A stretch of DNA of 44,297 nt from Desulfobacula sp. (GTDB taxonomy: Bacteria > Desulfobacterota > Desulfobacteria > Desulfobacterales > Desulfobacteraceae), in contig NZ_JAIOSW010000458.1 of NCBI RefSeq assembly GCF_021107415.1, positions 1 through 44,297 of the forward strand. The letters are read 5' to 3'. Under the pieces are notes generated by a model that was not told where the DNA came from, did not search any database, and saw nothing but the letters and a program-made list of their open reading frames with translations. Shown here piece by piece: positions 1-8,992 of the stretch (within the stretch, counting starts at the first letter, position 1; each line of letters starts with the position of its first letter). A program made the position numbers and the translations under genes.

Positions 1-356
1 CCTTGCTTCTGTATAGGGGTTGATGGATCAGAGTAATTATGCCCTGCTGAAAGGATACAGGTGTTTGGGCCAATCAGCACGTAATCCTCAATCTCAAGTC
101 CTCCTTCTCCCGAAAGGTAGCATCCTGCATTGATCATCACATTATTTTTGATCATCATGTTTGCGTCAGGATTTTCCTGCATATCCCCAAGAACCATTCT
201 GTTTCTCGAATAGATTCTGCAATCAGATCCAATATAGATTCCTCTTGTTTCATTTGCAGTACAATTGGAAATGACCACTTCCAAATCTGTATCAATAATT
301 GTATTTGCACCAACCCGATCAATCAGGTTTAAGTCGGATGTATTATTCATATTCAT
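1..356 (-). CDS. Hexapeptide-repeat acetyltransferase, N-terminal part (runs off the left edge)
   Basis: Reading the minus strand from ATG at 356 gives 118 open codons to the window edge. Isoleucine/valine-rich short repeats, with segments such as IYIGSDCRIYS, MMIKNNVMINAGCYLSG and DYVLIGPNTCILS followed by AGHNYSD, are typical of left-handed beta-helix acyltransferases of the WbbJ/NodL/maltose-acetyltransferase kind. The AGH histidine fits the catalytic His of that family. These enzymes transfer acetyl from acetyl-CoA to sugar hydroxyls or amines. A second ATG lies two codons in (350), so the start is uncertain by two residues. The gene is divergent from the Wzm/Wzt operon across a 278-bp gap and probably decorates the same glycan. 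The C-terminus is outside the window, so substrate and length cannot be judged. Confidence 0.8.
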   Translation of the reverse strand, partial: MNMNNTSDLNLIDRVGANTIIDTDLEVVISNCTANETRGIYIGSDCRIYSRNRMVLGDMQENPDANMMIKNNVMINAGCYLSGEGGLEIEDYVLIGPNTCILSAGHNYSDPSTPIQKQ

Positions 357-425
357 TTTTACATTAAAAATCTATCAAATTGACCATTTTAAGCCTTTAG
401 TAATTTTGGATTTATATAATTTTCA

Positions 426-437
426 TTGCAATTGCAA
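426..437. promoter_or_regulatory. 12-bp perfect palindrome in the divergent intergenic region
   Basis: TTGCAATTGCAA is a perfect palindrome in the 278-bp gap between the divergent acetyltransferase and wzm. On the minus strand, TTGCAA (437-432) sits 17 bp from TAAATC (414-409), a weak promoter-like pair for the acetyltransferase, so the palindrome would overlap its -35 box. An operator role is inference. I see no convincing promoter for the plus-strand operon in the rest of the gap, and no JUMPstart/ops element. Confidence 0.3.
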
Positions 438-634
438 GATAAAAATCATATGTAAGGTCTGATTTTTTAGTGCACATTATACTTGAGGGTGTGATGTGTT
501 CTAAAATAGTACAGAAGAAATAAAAGAGACAGGGAAATGGCATATAAAGGCATAAAAGGGATTTGTACGGCTCTGAGCTTGAGGATCAACCAATCTCCAA
601 AAAATAAACCAGAAACAGATAAATAATTAAATCA

Positions 635-1465
635 ATGAATTATTCGCTGGGATATTGCCTGAATCCATTTAAAATAATTAATCATCTGTGGAATCATCGC
701 GGGCTTATTGCAAAGCTTTCAAAAAAAAATATTCTTGTCCGGTACAGGGGCTCCCTGCTTGGGATTGTATGGGCTTTTATACAGCCTTTGATACTGCTGG
801 CGGTTTATACCTTTGTATTTTCTGTTATTTTTGAAGCAAAATGGGGACAGGAGCTTGACCAGGGACGGTTGTCTTTTGCTTTAGCCCTTTTTACCGGTAT
901 TTTAATTTTTAATATCATAGGAGATACCGTGAATGCATCTCCGGGGTTGATCCTGGGCCACGCAAATTTTGTGAAAAAGGTGGTGTTCCCTCTGGAAATC
1001 CTGCCGGTGGTAAAACTTATCGAGTCTGTTGTATTTTCTTTGTTTGGCCTGTCAGTACTTGTGGTTACAAAAATACTTTACACCCAGACTCTGAGCTGGA
1101 CCCTGCTGTTGCTGCCCATTGTATGGCTTCCAGTCATTATGTTTACACTGGGATGTAGTTATTTTCTGGCTTCATTAGGTGTGTTTATCCGGGACATCGG
1201 TTCAATAATCGGTGTTGTTGTGACCATGCTCCTCTTTATGTCTCCCATATTCTACCCTTTGAAAGCTGTGCCGGAAAGCCTGAGGGTTTATTGCCAGATA
1301 AATCCCATAGCAGTATTTGTTGAGGATGCTAGAAGAGTGATTTTATGGGGTCAGACACCCGATTGGCCATGGTTTGCAATCTATTTTATAATTTCGGTGA
1401 TTATACTTGTTTTGGGATTTACCTGGTTTATGAAAACCAAAAGAGCATTTGCGGATGTACTTTAA
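635..1465 (+). CDS. wzm: ABC-2 type polysaccharide export permease (Wzm-like)
   Basis: The 276-residue protein has about six hydrophobic segments and the typical N-terminal signature of polysaccharide/polyol-phosphate exporters: an amphipathic start, then RYRGSLLGIVWAFIQPL leading into TM1. It ends in the usual short basic tail (FMKTKRAFADVL). It forms the inner-membrane channel that exports a lipid-linked glycan, powered by the Wzt ATPase encoded at 2884. Length matches the family. The ATG at 635 has no good ribosome-binding site, but no better start is seen. It is the first gene of a plus-strand operon. Unusually, a radical SAM gene separates it from its ATPase partner. Confidence 0.92.
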   Translation: MNYSLGYCLNPFKIINHLWNHRGLIAKLSKKNILVRYRGSLLGIVWAFIQPLILLAVYTFVFSVIFEAKWGQELDQGRLSFALALFTGILIFNIIGDTVNASPGLILGHANFVKKVVFPLEILPVVKLIESVVFSLFGLSVLVVTKILYTQTLSWTLLLLPIVWLPVIMFTLGCSYFLASLGVFIRDIGSIIGVVVTMLLFMSPIFYPLKAVPESLRVYCQINPIAVFVEDARRVILWGQTPDWPWFAIYFIISVIILVLGFTWFMKTKRAFADVL

Positions 1466-1538
1466 ATAATAACGTCAAAAGATAAAATGATTATAGATGT
1501 TGTTGAGAAAAGTACAAAATAATTTTAGGAGTTTGAAT

Positions 1539-2867
1539 GTGAAAGTATTATTTGTTTATATAAATCTGGAAACATACAATTTAAAACATTTTCCATCCGG
1601 AATAGGGATTCTTTCCGCAGTCGTTAAACAAAAAGGTCATTCAACCGATTGTTTGTATGTGGTTGATGATATGCAGGATGATTATATTCTTTCCTATATC
1701 GGCAAAACCAATCCGGATATTATCGCTTTTTCAGTTGTCACCCATCAGTGGCCTCATGTGAAAAGATGTGCTGCTTTGATCAAAACAAAATTTCAGGCCC
1801 CTATTATTTGTGGTGGCCCCCATGCTACATTAAATCCGGAAGAGGTTATTGCCGATCCCAATATCAATCTGCTTTGTGTGGGCGAAGGGGAGTATCCCCT
1901 GGCAGACTTGCTGGAGCGTATGGGCAACGGAGGGAATCTTGCAACGATTCCCAATATCTGGGCAAAAAATGAACAGAGTGATATTTTTAAGAACGAACCC
2001 AGATTCTTGATCAATGACCTGGATACGATTCCATTTCCCGATAGAGATCTTCTACCATTCCAGGAAATTGTAAACAGTTGCAAGACTGAACCGGTCATCA
2101 TTTCGTCCAGGGGGTGTCCTTATAGTTGTACTTTTTGTGCCAACACTGCATTCAAGGCCATTTACAAGGGAAAAGGAAGCTGGGTCAGACAGCGGAGTCC
2201 GGAAAATGTCATGGAAGAAATACGGGAACTTAACGATAACTATACCATCAATACCTTAAATTTTTATGATGATTATTTTGGATACAATAGAAAATGGATT
2301 AAAATTTTTTGTGAGCTATATCAAGCAGAATTCGGATTTCCGTTCGGTTGTTTTATCCGCGCTGAAACCATGGACCGGAAGACATTTCATCTGATGGCGA
2401 ATGCCGGCCTTTCTTTGATTTATATTGGTCTTGAGTCAGGCAATGAGCATCTTCGGCGAAAGGTGATGAACCGGAAGGTTTCCGACGAAAGAATCATTGC
2501 TGCATGCAGGGATGCCCAGGCAGAGGGAATTCAGGTCTGGACATATAACATTGTTGGTATTCCTGGTGAAACTGTTGAAACAATAGAGGAAACCATGGAA
2601 TTGAACAGGATAATTAATCCGCATTTTGTCAGTGTTTCTTTGTTTCAACCATTCCGAGGAACTAAACTTTATGATGAATGTGTTGAAAAAAAATATTTTT
2701 CAGGTATAACCGAATCAAAGAATTATTATGATGATTCAAGTTTGAATCTGCCGACAATTACACATATGGATTTGATCACTAAATTTAAAGAGTTCCAGGC
2801 CCTGGCCAATGAGATTCGGTTGGCCCATGAAAAGAAGGGTGAAAAGATCTTTTTAGCAGATATATAA
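1539..2867 (+). CDS. B12-binding radical SAM protein
   Basis: I place the start at GTG 1539, seven bases after TAGGAG. The protein then begins MKVLFVYINLE, the normal opening strand of a B12-binding Rossmann domain. An upstream in-frame ATG at 1497 would add 14 atypical residues. From the GTG start the protein has 442 residues. Residues 1-140 look like a cobalamin-binding domain (FPSGIGILSAVVKQKGH, ICGGPHATLNPEEV, CVGEGEYPL). It lacks the classical DxHxxG motif, as many members do. The radical SAM cluster motif CPYSCTFC gives ligands C193, C197 and C200. Relatives perform methylations, ring contractions and other radical reactions. Its place between wzm and wzt suggests action on the exported glycan or its lipid carrier, but the substrate is unknown. 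Confidence 0.85.
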   Translation: MKVLFVYINLETYNLKHFPSGIGILSAVVKQKGHSTDCLYVVDDMQDDYILSYIGKTNPDIIAFSVVTHQWPHVKRCAALIKTKFQAPIICGGPHATLNPEEVIADPNINLLCVGEGEYPLADLLERMGNGGNLATIPNIWAKNEQSDIFKNEPRFLINDLDTIPFPDRDLLPFQEIVNSCKTEPVIISSRGCPYSCTFCANTAFKAIYKGKGSWVRQRSPENVMEEIRELNDNYTINTLNFYDDYFGYNRKWIKIFCELYQAEFGFPFGCFIRAETMDRKTFHLMANAGLSLIYIGLESGNEHLRRKVMNRKVSDERIIAACRDAQAEGIQVWTYNIVGIPGETVETIEETMELNRIINPHFVSVSLFQPFRGTKLYDECVEKKYFSGITESKNYYDDSSLNLPTITHMDLITKFKEFQALANEIRLAHEKKGEKIFLADI

Positions 2868-2883
2868 AAGAGCAGGCTTTTAT

Positions 2884-4164
2884 ATGAATTTACCAATTCA
2901 TGTTGAAAATCTTTCCAAGATTTACAAGCTGTATGATGATCCTTCAGGACGGCTCAAAGAAGCCTTGTTCAGGGGAAGGAAGAAATTCCATCGAAAATTT
3001 ACAGCTCTCAAAGATATTTCATTTTCCGTGGGAAAAGGGGAGACCATTGGTGTCATTGGAAAAAATGGTTCCGGAAAGAGTACACTTTTACAGATTATTG
3101 CATCAATCGTGACCCCGACTTCAGGTACCATTGAAGTCAATGGAAGGATTTCTGCACTTCTTGAACTTGGAAGCGGATTTGATCCTGAATTTACCGGAAG
3201 AGAGAACGTATATCTAAATGGGTCAATACTCGGTATTAAGCATGAAGAAATATCAGCCAGGTTTGATGACATTGAAAAGTTTGCCGGGATTGGTCATTTT
3301 ATTGACCAACCTGTAAAAAATTATTCAAGCGGTATGTATGTAAGGTTGGCTTTTGCCACTGCTGTGAATGTTGATCCTGATATACTGCTTGTTGATGAAG
3401 CCCTGGCTGTGGGAGATATATATTTTCAGCACAGATGCATGGCCAAAATAAGGGATTTCCAGGAACACGGAAAGACCATTTTTTTTGTTACCCATGACAC
3501 CGGGGCCATCGTTAAATTATGCACAAAGGCGATACTGCTTGACAAAGGAGAGATGATTTCCATAGGACAGCCTGATGATGTGGTTCAGGAATATTACAGG
3601 ATTATCTGGAATGGCGAAGAAGACAATTGTGAAAAGGATGGTTCTGTCTTAAATGAAAATGATGATAAAAAAAATCAGGACTGCAGCCTTGATAATTTTG
3701 AAAAAATTAAACACTTTGATAACAGGTTCGGCAATGATAAGGCAAAAGTCATTGGATTTACAGTGACTGATTTTGAAGGTAAAAAACGTGATACCTTTAA
3801 AGTCGGTATGAAAATAAGATTGTCTTTGCATATCAAATGTTTTGAAAATATTGAAATGCCCATGGCAGGATTTATAATTAAAGATCTTCTAGGCAATGAA
3901 TTGATCAAAACCAATAGTGATACGGATAATGCTTTAAAATCATGCCGTGCCAATAGTACTTTAAATGTTACATTTGTTTTTTCCATTCCCCAACTTCGGT
4001 CAGGCAGTTATTCAATTTCGGCAGGATTTGGTGAAGGCACCATTGAGAACCATATCGTATATGACTGGCTCGATAATTTTACAGTCTTCACACTTGACAG
4101 TCCTGAACTTTCATATGGGATGCTGGATATACCTGTGAAAACAGAAGTTACGACCTATGAGTAA
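2884..4164 (+). CDS. wzt: ABC exporter ATPase with C-terminal glycan-binding region (Wzt-like)
   Basis: 426 residues. The nucleotide-binding domain shows Walker A GKNGSGKST (about 59-67), the ABC signature YSSGMYVRLAFA (about 147-158) and Walker B DILLVDEALAVGD (about 165-177). This is the RfbB/TagH/KpsT-type polysaccharide exporter class. After an acidic, low-complexity linker (about 240-275) comes a beta-rich C-terminal domain of about 130 residues, as in Wzt proteins, where it recognises the modified non-reducing end of the glycan before export. It starts 16 bp after the radical SAM gene, so it is co-transcribed. The C-terminal domain predicts that the chain is capped or modified. The methyltransferase in the next gene or the radical SAM enzyme could supply that cap (inference). 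Confidence 0.92.
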   Translation: MNLPIHVENLSKIYKLYDDPSGRLKEALFRGRKKFHRKFTALKDISFSVGKGETIGVIGKNGSGKSTLLQIIASIVTPTSGTIEVNGRISALLELGSGFDPEFTGRENVYLNGSILGIKHEEISARFDDIEKFAGIGHFIDQPVKNYSSGMYVRLAFATAVNVDPDILLVDEALAVGDIYFQHRCMAKIRDFQEHGKTIFFVTHDTGAIVKLCTKAILLDKGEMISIGQPDDVVQEYYRIIWNGEEDNCEKDGSVLNENDDKKNQDCSLDNFEKIKHFDNRFGNDKAKVIGFTVTDFEGKKRDTFKVGMKIRLSLHIKCFENIEMPMAGFIIKDLLGNELIKTNSDTDNALKSCRANSTLNVTFVFSIPQLRSGSYSISAGFGEGTIENHIVYDWLDNFTVFTLDSPELSYGMLDIPVKTEVTTYE

Positions 4165-4213
4165 ATTGAATCTTAACGGATATAAAAATTTTTAAATTGG
4201 GTGAAAAACGGTT

Positions 4214-7200
4214 TTGGCAGATTTAAAATATAATTATGAGTTAGATCTTGAAAACAAAGACTCTTCCCATACAAAAATATTGGAAATGGTGGGTAAGGGC
4301 AGTTATGTTCTTGAGCTTGGCTGTGCATCCGGTTATATGACCCGTTACATGAAAGAAGAATTAAACTGCCGGGTTGTATGTATTGAAATTGATAAGGATA
4401 CTGCAGGCCTTGCTGCACCGTTTTGTGAAAAAATGGCAATCGGTGATGTGGAAATCCTGGATTTTAAAAAAATCGGCCTGAATAACATATATGATATTAT
4501 TATCATGGCTGATATTCTTGAACACCTGAAAGATGCCAAAAGGTTATTGGTTAAATTAAGGGAATATTTATCGCCTGAGGGTTTTTTATTGATATCCATC
4601 CCCAATGGGGCTCACGGTTCCGTGGCACTGGAATTTCTCGACGGAAAAGTTCAGTATCGTGATACAGGCCTGTTGGACAACACCCACCTGCATTTTTTTG
4701 ATAAAGACAATTTTACCCGGATGATGGACAATGCAGGATACCTGGTTTCTCATCTGGACAGGGTCATTGTCCATCCAAAAGATACCGAACTTAGGACCCA
4801 GTGGGAAAAATATCCAAGACAAGTCACAGCCTATATCGAGAAAGTTAATCCGGAGTTTCAAACTTATCAGTTTATTATTAAGGCTTTTCCCGCAACTGTC
4901 GACGGGTGGAAAAAAGGTCTCGAAGATGCAGCACGATCACAAAGACAGATTCGTCTGGACATTGAAAGCAAGATGGTTTCAATCCAAAAGGATCTTGACT
5001 GGCATAAAAAGGAGATCCAAAGACTTAACAAGGAACTTGTTGAAAAAGAAGAAAAGTATCATCAAGTATTATCCGACGAGAAATCAAGATTAGAAACTGA
5101 GATTCATACACTCCATAAAGAATACAAAATTGAAATAGATCGGTTTAATAAGGAACATAATCAGACAATAAACCTGCTTAACAAAGAATATAAAGATGAC
5201 CGGACTGTCTATGAAGATGCAGTAACCCGCCTGGAAACTGAGATGGAAAACGTTCACTCAGGTTACCAGGCTGAAATCAAAAGGCAGCAGCAGGAAATTA
5301 AAAAAAGAATCCTATCCTGTGAAACTGTTAAAAATGATTTTCAGTATATTCAGGCCCATGCCCATATCATTCAGGAACAACTTGATGTCATCCATCACTC
5401 CCTGGCATGGCGCATGCTTCAAAAATACAGATCGTTCATTGATAAGCTGATGCCGGAGAATACAAAGTCAAGAAGATGTTACAGGCTTTCAATGCTCGCC
5501 CCTTTGGTATTGTTTAAAGAAGGTCCCGTTTCTTTTGCAAATAAGATTATTAAACGGTTGCCCGGATTGCCCCAAAAAAAAGATGCCGTCAGGTACGATT
5601 TAACCTTTGTACAACAGGATGAAATTATCATCAGTATTGTTATACCGGATTACAATAAAGTTGAATATACTTACAAATGCCTGAAATCCATTGTCGAAAG
5701 TTCAGATACCAGGCTTTCCTATGAAGTGATTGTGGTTGACAATGCATCTTCGGATACTACGCCAAAGCTTTTAAAGGAGACAAAAGGTCTTGTTGCTATT
5801 ATCAATAAAGAAAATAAAGGGTTTGTAGAAGCTTGCAACATTGGAGCCGGACATGCAAAAGGTCAGTATATTCTTTTTCTAAATAATGACACTGAAGTCA
5901 CTTCACACTGGCTTGACAAAATGCTTGAACCTTTCAAAGCTGATGAGAAGGTTGGAATAACAGGGGCCAAATTGCTATACCCTGACGGGAGTCTTCAGGA
6001 AGCGGGAAATATCATCTGGCAGGATGCCACCGGGTGGAATTACGGCCGTGGGGATAACCCGGATCTGCCGGAATATTCCTATAAAAAAGAGGTGGACTAT
6101 TGTTCCGGGGCCTGTTTGATGATCCCAAAGAAGTTGTGGGAAAAGGCCGGCGGGTTTGATATGAGGTATGCACCGGCATATTATGAAGACACCGACCTTT
6201 GCTTCACCGTAAGAAAAATGGGGTATAAGGTTATATTCCAGCCGGAAGCAAAAGTGATTCACCATGAAGGTGTCTCAGCCGGAACAGATATCAACAAGGG
6301 GGTTAAGAAATTCCAGCAGGAAAATAATAAAAAATTCTTAAAAAAATGGAAAGAAATTCTTAAGAGCCAGCACTATGAAGGCCCTGAAAAACTTTTTGAT
6401 GCACGGCAGAGATATAGCGGTAAAACCATCCTCGTGGTAGATCATTATGCGCCTACATTTGACAAGGATTCCGGATCCTTAAGAATGTTCAGTATTTTAA
6501 AACTTCTTGTGAGCTTAGGTAATAAAGTAATTTTCTGGCCTGAAAACAGAGCCTTTAATGAGTATACAAAGCATCTTCAGAGAATTGGAGTTGAAGCCCT
6601 TTATGGAAATGTCCGATTTGAGGAATATCTTCAGACTAATGGTCAATATCTTGATTTGATAATATTTTCCCGTCCCCATGTTGCCATTAATATGATTTTT
6701 TCTGCAAAAACCTATACAAATGCCAGGATCATATACGATACAGTGGATCTGCATTTTTTAAGGGAGCAAAGAAAATCCAGGTATGATTCAAATTCTGATT
6801 CTCATTATTGGAAAAAGATTGAATTTTTTCTTGCAGATATGGCAGATGAGATCCTTGTTGTCAGTGATGTGGAAAAAAAGATCCTGGAAAAAGAAGGCTA
6901 TGAGAATAAAGTTTCTGTTATCACCAATGTTCATGAAAATATGGGATGTAAACTACCTTTTGAAGACAGGAAAGGACTTTTATTTATCGGCGGATTTTTT
7001 CATTCCCCCAATGAAGATGCTATGCTCTGGTTTATTGAACGAATTTTTCCGAAAATAGAGCAGGCTATCAAAGGCATTACATGCAGTATTGTGGGAAGTC
7101 ATCCCACAGATGCAGTCAGATCCCTTGCAGGCGAAACTGTTTATGTAACAGGATATATTGAAGATGTAACACCCTATTTTGAGAATAGCCGGGTGTTTGT

Positions 7201-7492
7201 GTCACCGTTAAGATACGGGGCCGGGGTAAAAGGCAAAATCGGTCAGAGCCTTTCATTCGGACTGCCGGTTGTGACTACGTCTGTCGGCGCCGAAGGCATG
7301 GGCTGTATCGACGGTCAGAATATACTTATAGCTGAAGATGAGGACGAATTTGTTCAAAAAGTGATAAAGCTGTATCATGATCAACAACTATGGCAGAAAC
7401 TATCGGTTAATGGAATGGAGTTGATACAAGAAAGGTTTTCACCGGAAGTGATTAAAAAGGGTTTGGACAGTCTTTTGAGATCAGTAAATTAG
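4214..7492 (+). CDS. Multidomain methyltransferase - coiled coil - GT2 - GT4 glycosyltransferase
   Basis: 1092 residues from a TTG start at 4214; no in-frame ATG gives an intact first domain. Residues 1-200 are a class I SAM methyltransferase (motif I VLELGCASG at 32-40, ADILEHL near 97). Residues about 235-395 form a long charged coiled coil (repeated KEEKYH, KSRLETEIHTLHKEYK). Residues about 468-720 are a GT2 domain: ISIVIPDYNK, VVDNASSD, the metal-site motif FLNNDTEV near 557, and YYEDTDLCFTVRKMGY. Residues about 736-1092 are a GT4-like domain beginning TILVVDHYAPTFDKDSGSLR and containing FIGGFFHSPNEDA and SPLRYGAGVKGK. A methyltransferase plus ruler-like coiled coil recalls chain-length-terminating enzymes such as WbdD (inference). 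It adjoins the Wzt exporter, whose C-terminal domain could read such a cap. Confidence 0.85.
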   Translation: MADLKYNYELDLENKDSSHTKILEMVGKGSYVLELGCASGYMTRYMKEELNCRVVCIEIDKDTAGLAAPFCEKMAIGDVEILDFKKIGLNNIYDIIIMADILEHLKDAKRLLVKLREYLSPEGFLLISIPNGAHGSVALEFLDGKVQYRDTGLLDNTHLHFFDKDNFTRMMDNAGYLVSHLDRVIVHPKDTELRTQWEKYPRQVTAYIEKVNPEFQTYQFIIKAFPATVDGWKKGLEDAARSQRQIRLDIESKMVSIQKDLDWHKKEIQRLNKELVEKEEKYHQVLSDEKSRLETEIHTLHKEYKIEIDRFNKEHNQTINLLNKEYKDDRTVYEDAVTRLETEMENVHSGYQAEIKRQQQEIKKRILSCETVKNDFQYIQAHAHIIQEQLDVIHHSLAWRMLQKYRSFIDKLMPENTKSRRCYRLSMLAPLVLFKEGPVSFANKIIKRLPGLPQKKDAVRYDLTFVQQDEIIISIVIPDYNKVEYTYKCLKSIVESSDTRLSYEVIVVDNASSDTTPKLLKETKGLVAIINKENKGFVEACNIGAGHAKGQYILFLNNDTEVTSHWLDKMLEPFKADEKVGITGAKLLYPDGSLQEAGNIIWQDATGWNYGRGDNPDLPEYSYKKEVDYCSGACLMIPKKLWEKAGGFDMRYAPAYYEDTDLCFTVRKMGYKVIFQPEAKVIHHEGVSAGTDINKGVKKFQQENNKKFLKKWKEILKSQHYEGPEKLFDARQRYSGKTILVVDHYAPTFDKDSGSLRMFSILKLLVSLGNKVIFWPENRAFNEYTKHLQRIGVEALYGNVRFEEYLQTNGQYLDLIIFSRPHVAINMIFSAKTYTNARIIYDTVDLHFLREQRKSRYDSNSDSHYWKKIEFFLADMADEILVVSDVEKKILEKEGYENKVSVITNVHENMGCKLPFEDRKGLLFIGGFFHSPNEDAMLWFIERIFPKIEQAIKGITCSIVGSHPTDAVRSLAGETVYVTGYIEDVTPYFENSRVFVSPLRYGAGVKGKIGQSLSFGLPVVTTSVGAEGMGCIDGQNILIAEDEDEFVQKVIKLYHDQQLWQKLSVNGMELIQERFSPEVIKKGLDSLLRSVN

Positions 7493-7506
7493 AAATAGGT
7501 AAATTA

Positions 7507-8901
7507 ATGAGAATTGTTATTCTGGGAGGCGGGCCCACAGGTCTTGGCGCGGCATGGCGTTTGAATGAACTTGACCATGATGACTGGGTGATATGCGAAG
7601 CAAATGATTATTGGGGAGGGCTTGCAGCTTCATTTCAGGATGACCGGGGATTCGTATGGGATTTTGGCGGACATGTCCTTTTCAGCCATTATCAGTATTT
7701 TGACACTGTCATGGACACACTCTTTAAAGCATCAGACGGATGGCTTGTTCATAACAGGGAAGCATGGATCTGGATGCAGGATCGGTTTGTTTCCTATCCA
7801 TTGCAGAATAATATCCATAAATTGCCGGAACAGGTATACTGGGAATGTCTGGAAGGTATTATTGATATTCAAAATACTGGTTCTCAAAAAAAACCAAAGC
7901 ATTTTGGCCAATGGATTCAGGCCACCTTTGGGCAGGGCCTGGCCAAGTGGTTCTTAGATCCGTACAATTATAAAGTATGGGCATACCCAACCGATCATCT
8001 TGGCTGGTCCTGGGTGGGTGAACGGGTTGCACCGGTGGCGTTAAAACAGATATTGAAAAATGCTGTTTTTCAGAACAATGATACCCAATGGGGGCCCAAT
8101 TCTAGATTCAGGTTTCCTGCCAATGGCGGAACAGGGGCTATCTGGAAGGAAATTGCTTTAAAACTCCCCCCAAAAAAGGCCCGGTTAAATAAGAAAGTTG
8201 TGGCCATTGATACAAAAAAGAGAGTGGTGAGTTTTTCCGACCAAAGGACTGAAAATTATGATATCCTTTTAAATACCCTGCCGCTAACTGATTTTATCAG
8301 GCTTGCGGATTTTGAAGGGTCTTTAGCAAAAGTGCCTGTATTGAAATATTCCTCCACCCATGTTGTAGGGCTTGCCCTTAAAGGGAAAACTCCTGAGACA
8401 CTTGCATCCAAGTGCTGGATCTATTTTCCGGAAAATAATTGTCCCTTTTACAGGGTGACTGTTTTCAGCAATTATTCACCCAATAATGTCCCTGATATCG
8501 GGTCGCAATGGTCTTTAATGTGTGAAGTCAGTGAAAGCAGCATGAAAAAAGTCGATGCGTCAACCGTTGTGGAAGATGTTATCCAGGGAGCACTGAATAC
8601 AGGTCTTATCCGGGATCGTAAAAGCATTGATCATACCTGGTATCGTTTTGAGAAAAAGGCATATCCCACGCCTTCAATCACAAGGGATGAATATCTGGTG
8701 CCTTTGTCGACAAAGCTTTTTGAAAATAATATTTATTCGCGGGGCAGGTTCGGTGCCTGGAAATATGAGGTCGGGAATATGGATCATTCATTCATGCAGG
8801 GAGTTGAGTTTGTCAACACCTGTATGGGGTATGCCGAAGAAATAACACTCTGGTATCCTGATATTGTGAACAAACCGCATCCGGGCGGCAAAAAAAGATA
8901 A
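7507..8901 (+). CDS. glf: UDP-galactopyranose mutase, eukaryotic type
   Basis: 464 residues. The FAD-binding start is [20 protein letters not shown], followed by [77 protein letters not shown] and [23 protein letters not shown]. From memory these segments match fungal UDP-galactopyranose mutase closely and in order, and the length is nearer to that group than to the roughly 370-390-residue bacterial enzyme. The reaction converts UDP-Galp to UDP-Galf, the donor for galactofuranose polymers. The Arg in NCPFYR corresponds to the fungal substrate-binding Arg. The residue before PYN is Asp where I recall Arg in the fungal enzyme, which is worth checking. It lies 14 bp after the fusion glycosyltransferase. 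Two GT2 proteins with GGAGGF motifs (14762, 24498) could use its product. Confidence 0.82.
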   Translation: [464 protein letters not shown]

Positions 8902-8921
8902 GGCATCCATAATTTTTTTTC

Positions 8922-8978
8922 TTGCCATGTTTCATGATAGCATGATATTATGATTTCATAATCTAACTATAAGATTAT
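8922..8978 (+). promoter_or_regulatory. Promoter and inverted-repeat operator of the toxin-antitoxin pair
   Basis: TTGCCA (8922-8927) and TATTAT (8946-8951) are separated by 18 bp and form a good vegetative promoter. Just downstream, ATAATCT (8958-8964) and AGATTAT (8972-8978) form a 7-bp inverted repeat with a 7-nt spacer, overlapping the expected transcription start. Such an operator fits autorepression by the antitoxin. The ribosome-binding site GGGAGG follows at 8981-8986. Confidence 0.6.
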
Positions 8979-8992
8979 TTGGGAGGATAAAA

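Noticed and set aside
265..462. 65-residue plus-strand frame at the left end
   Set aside because: Its 5' half is antisense to the acetyltransferase and its composition is that of AT-rich noncoding DNA.
357..634. JUMPstart/ops antitermination element upstream of the export operon
   Set aside because: The GGCGGTAGC core is absent.
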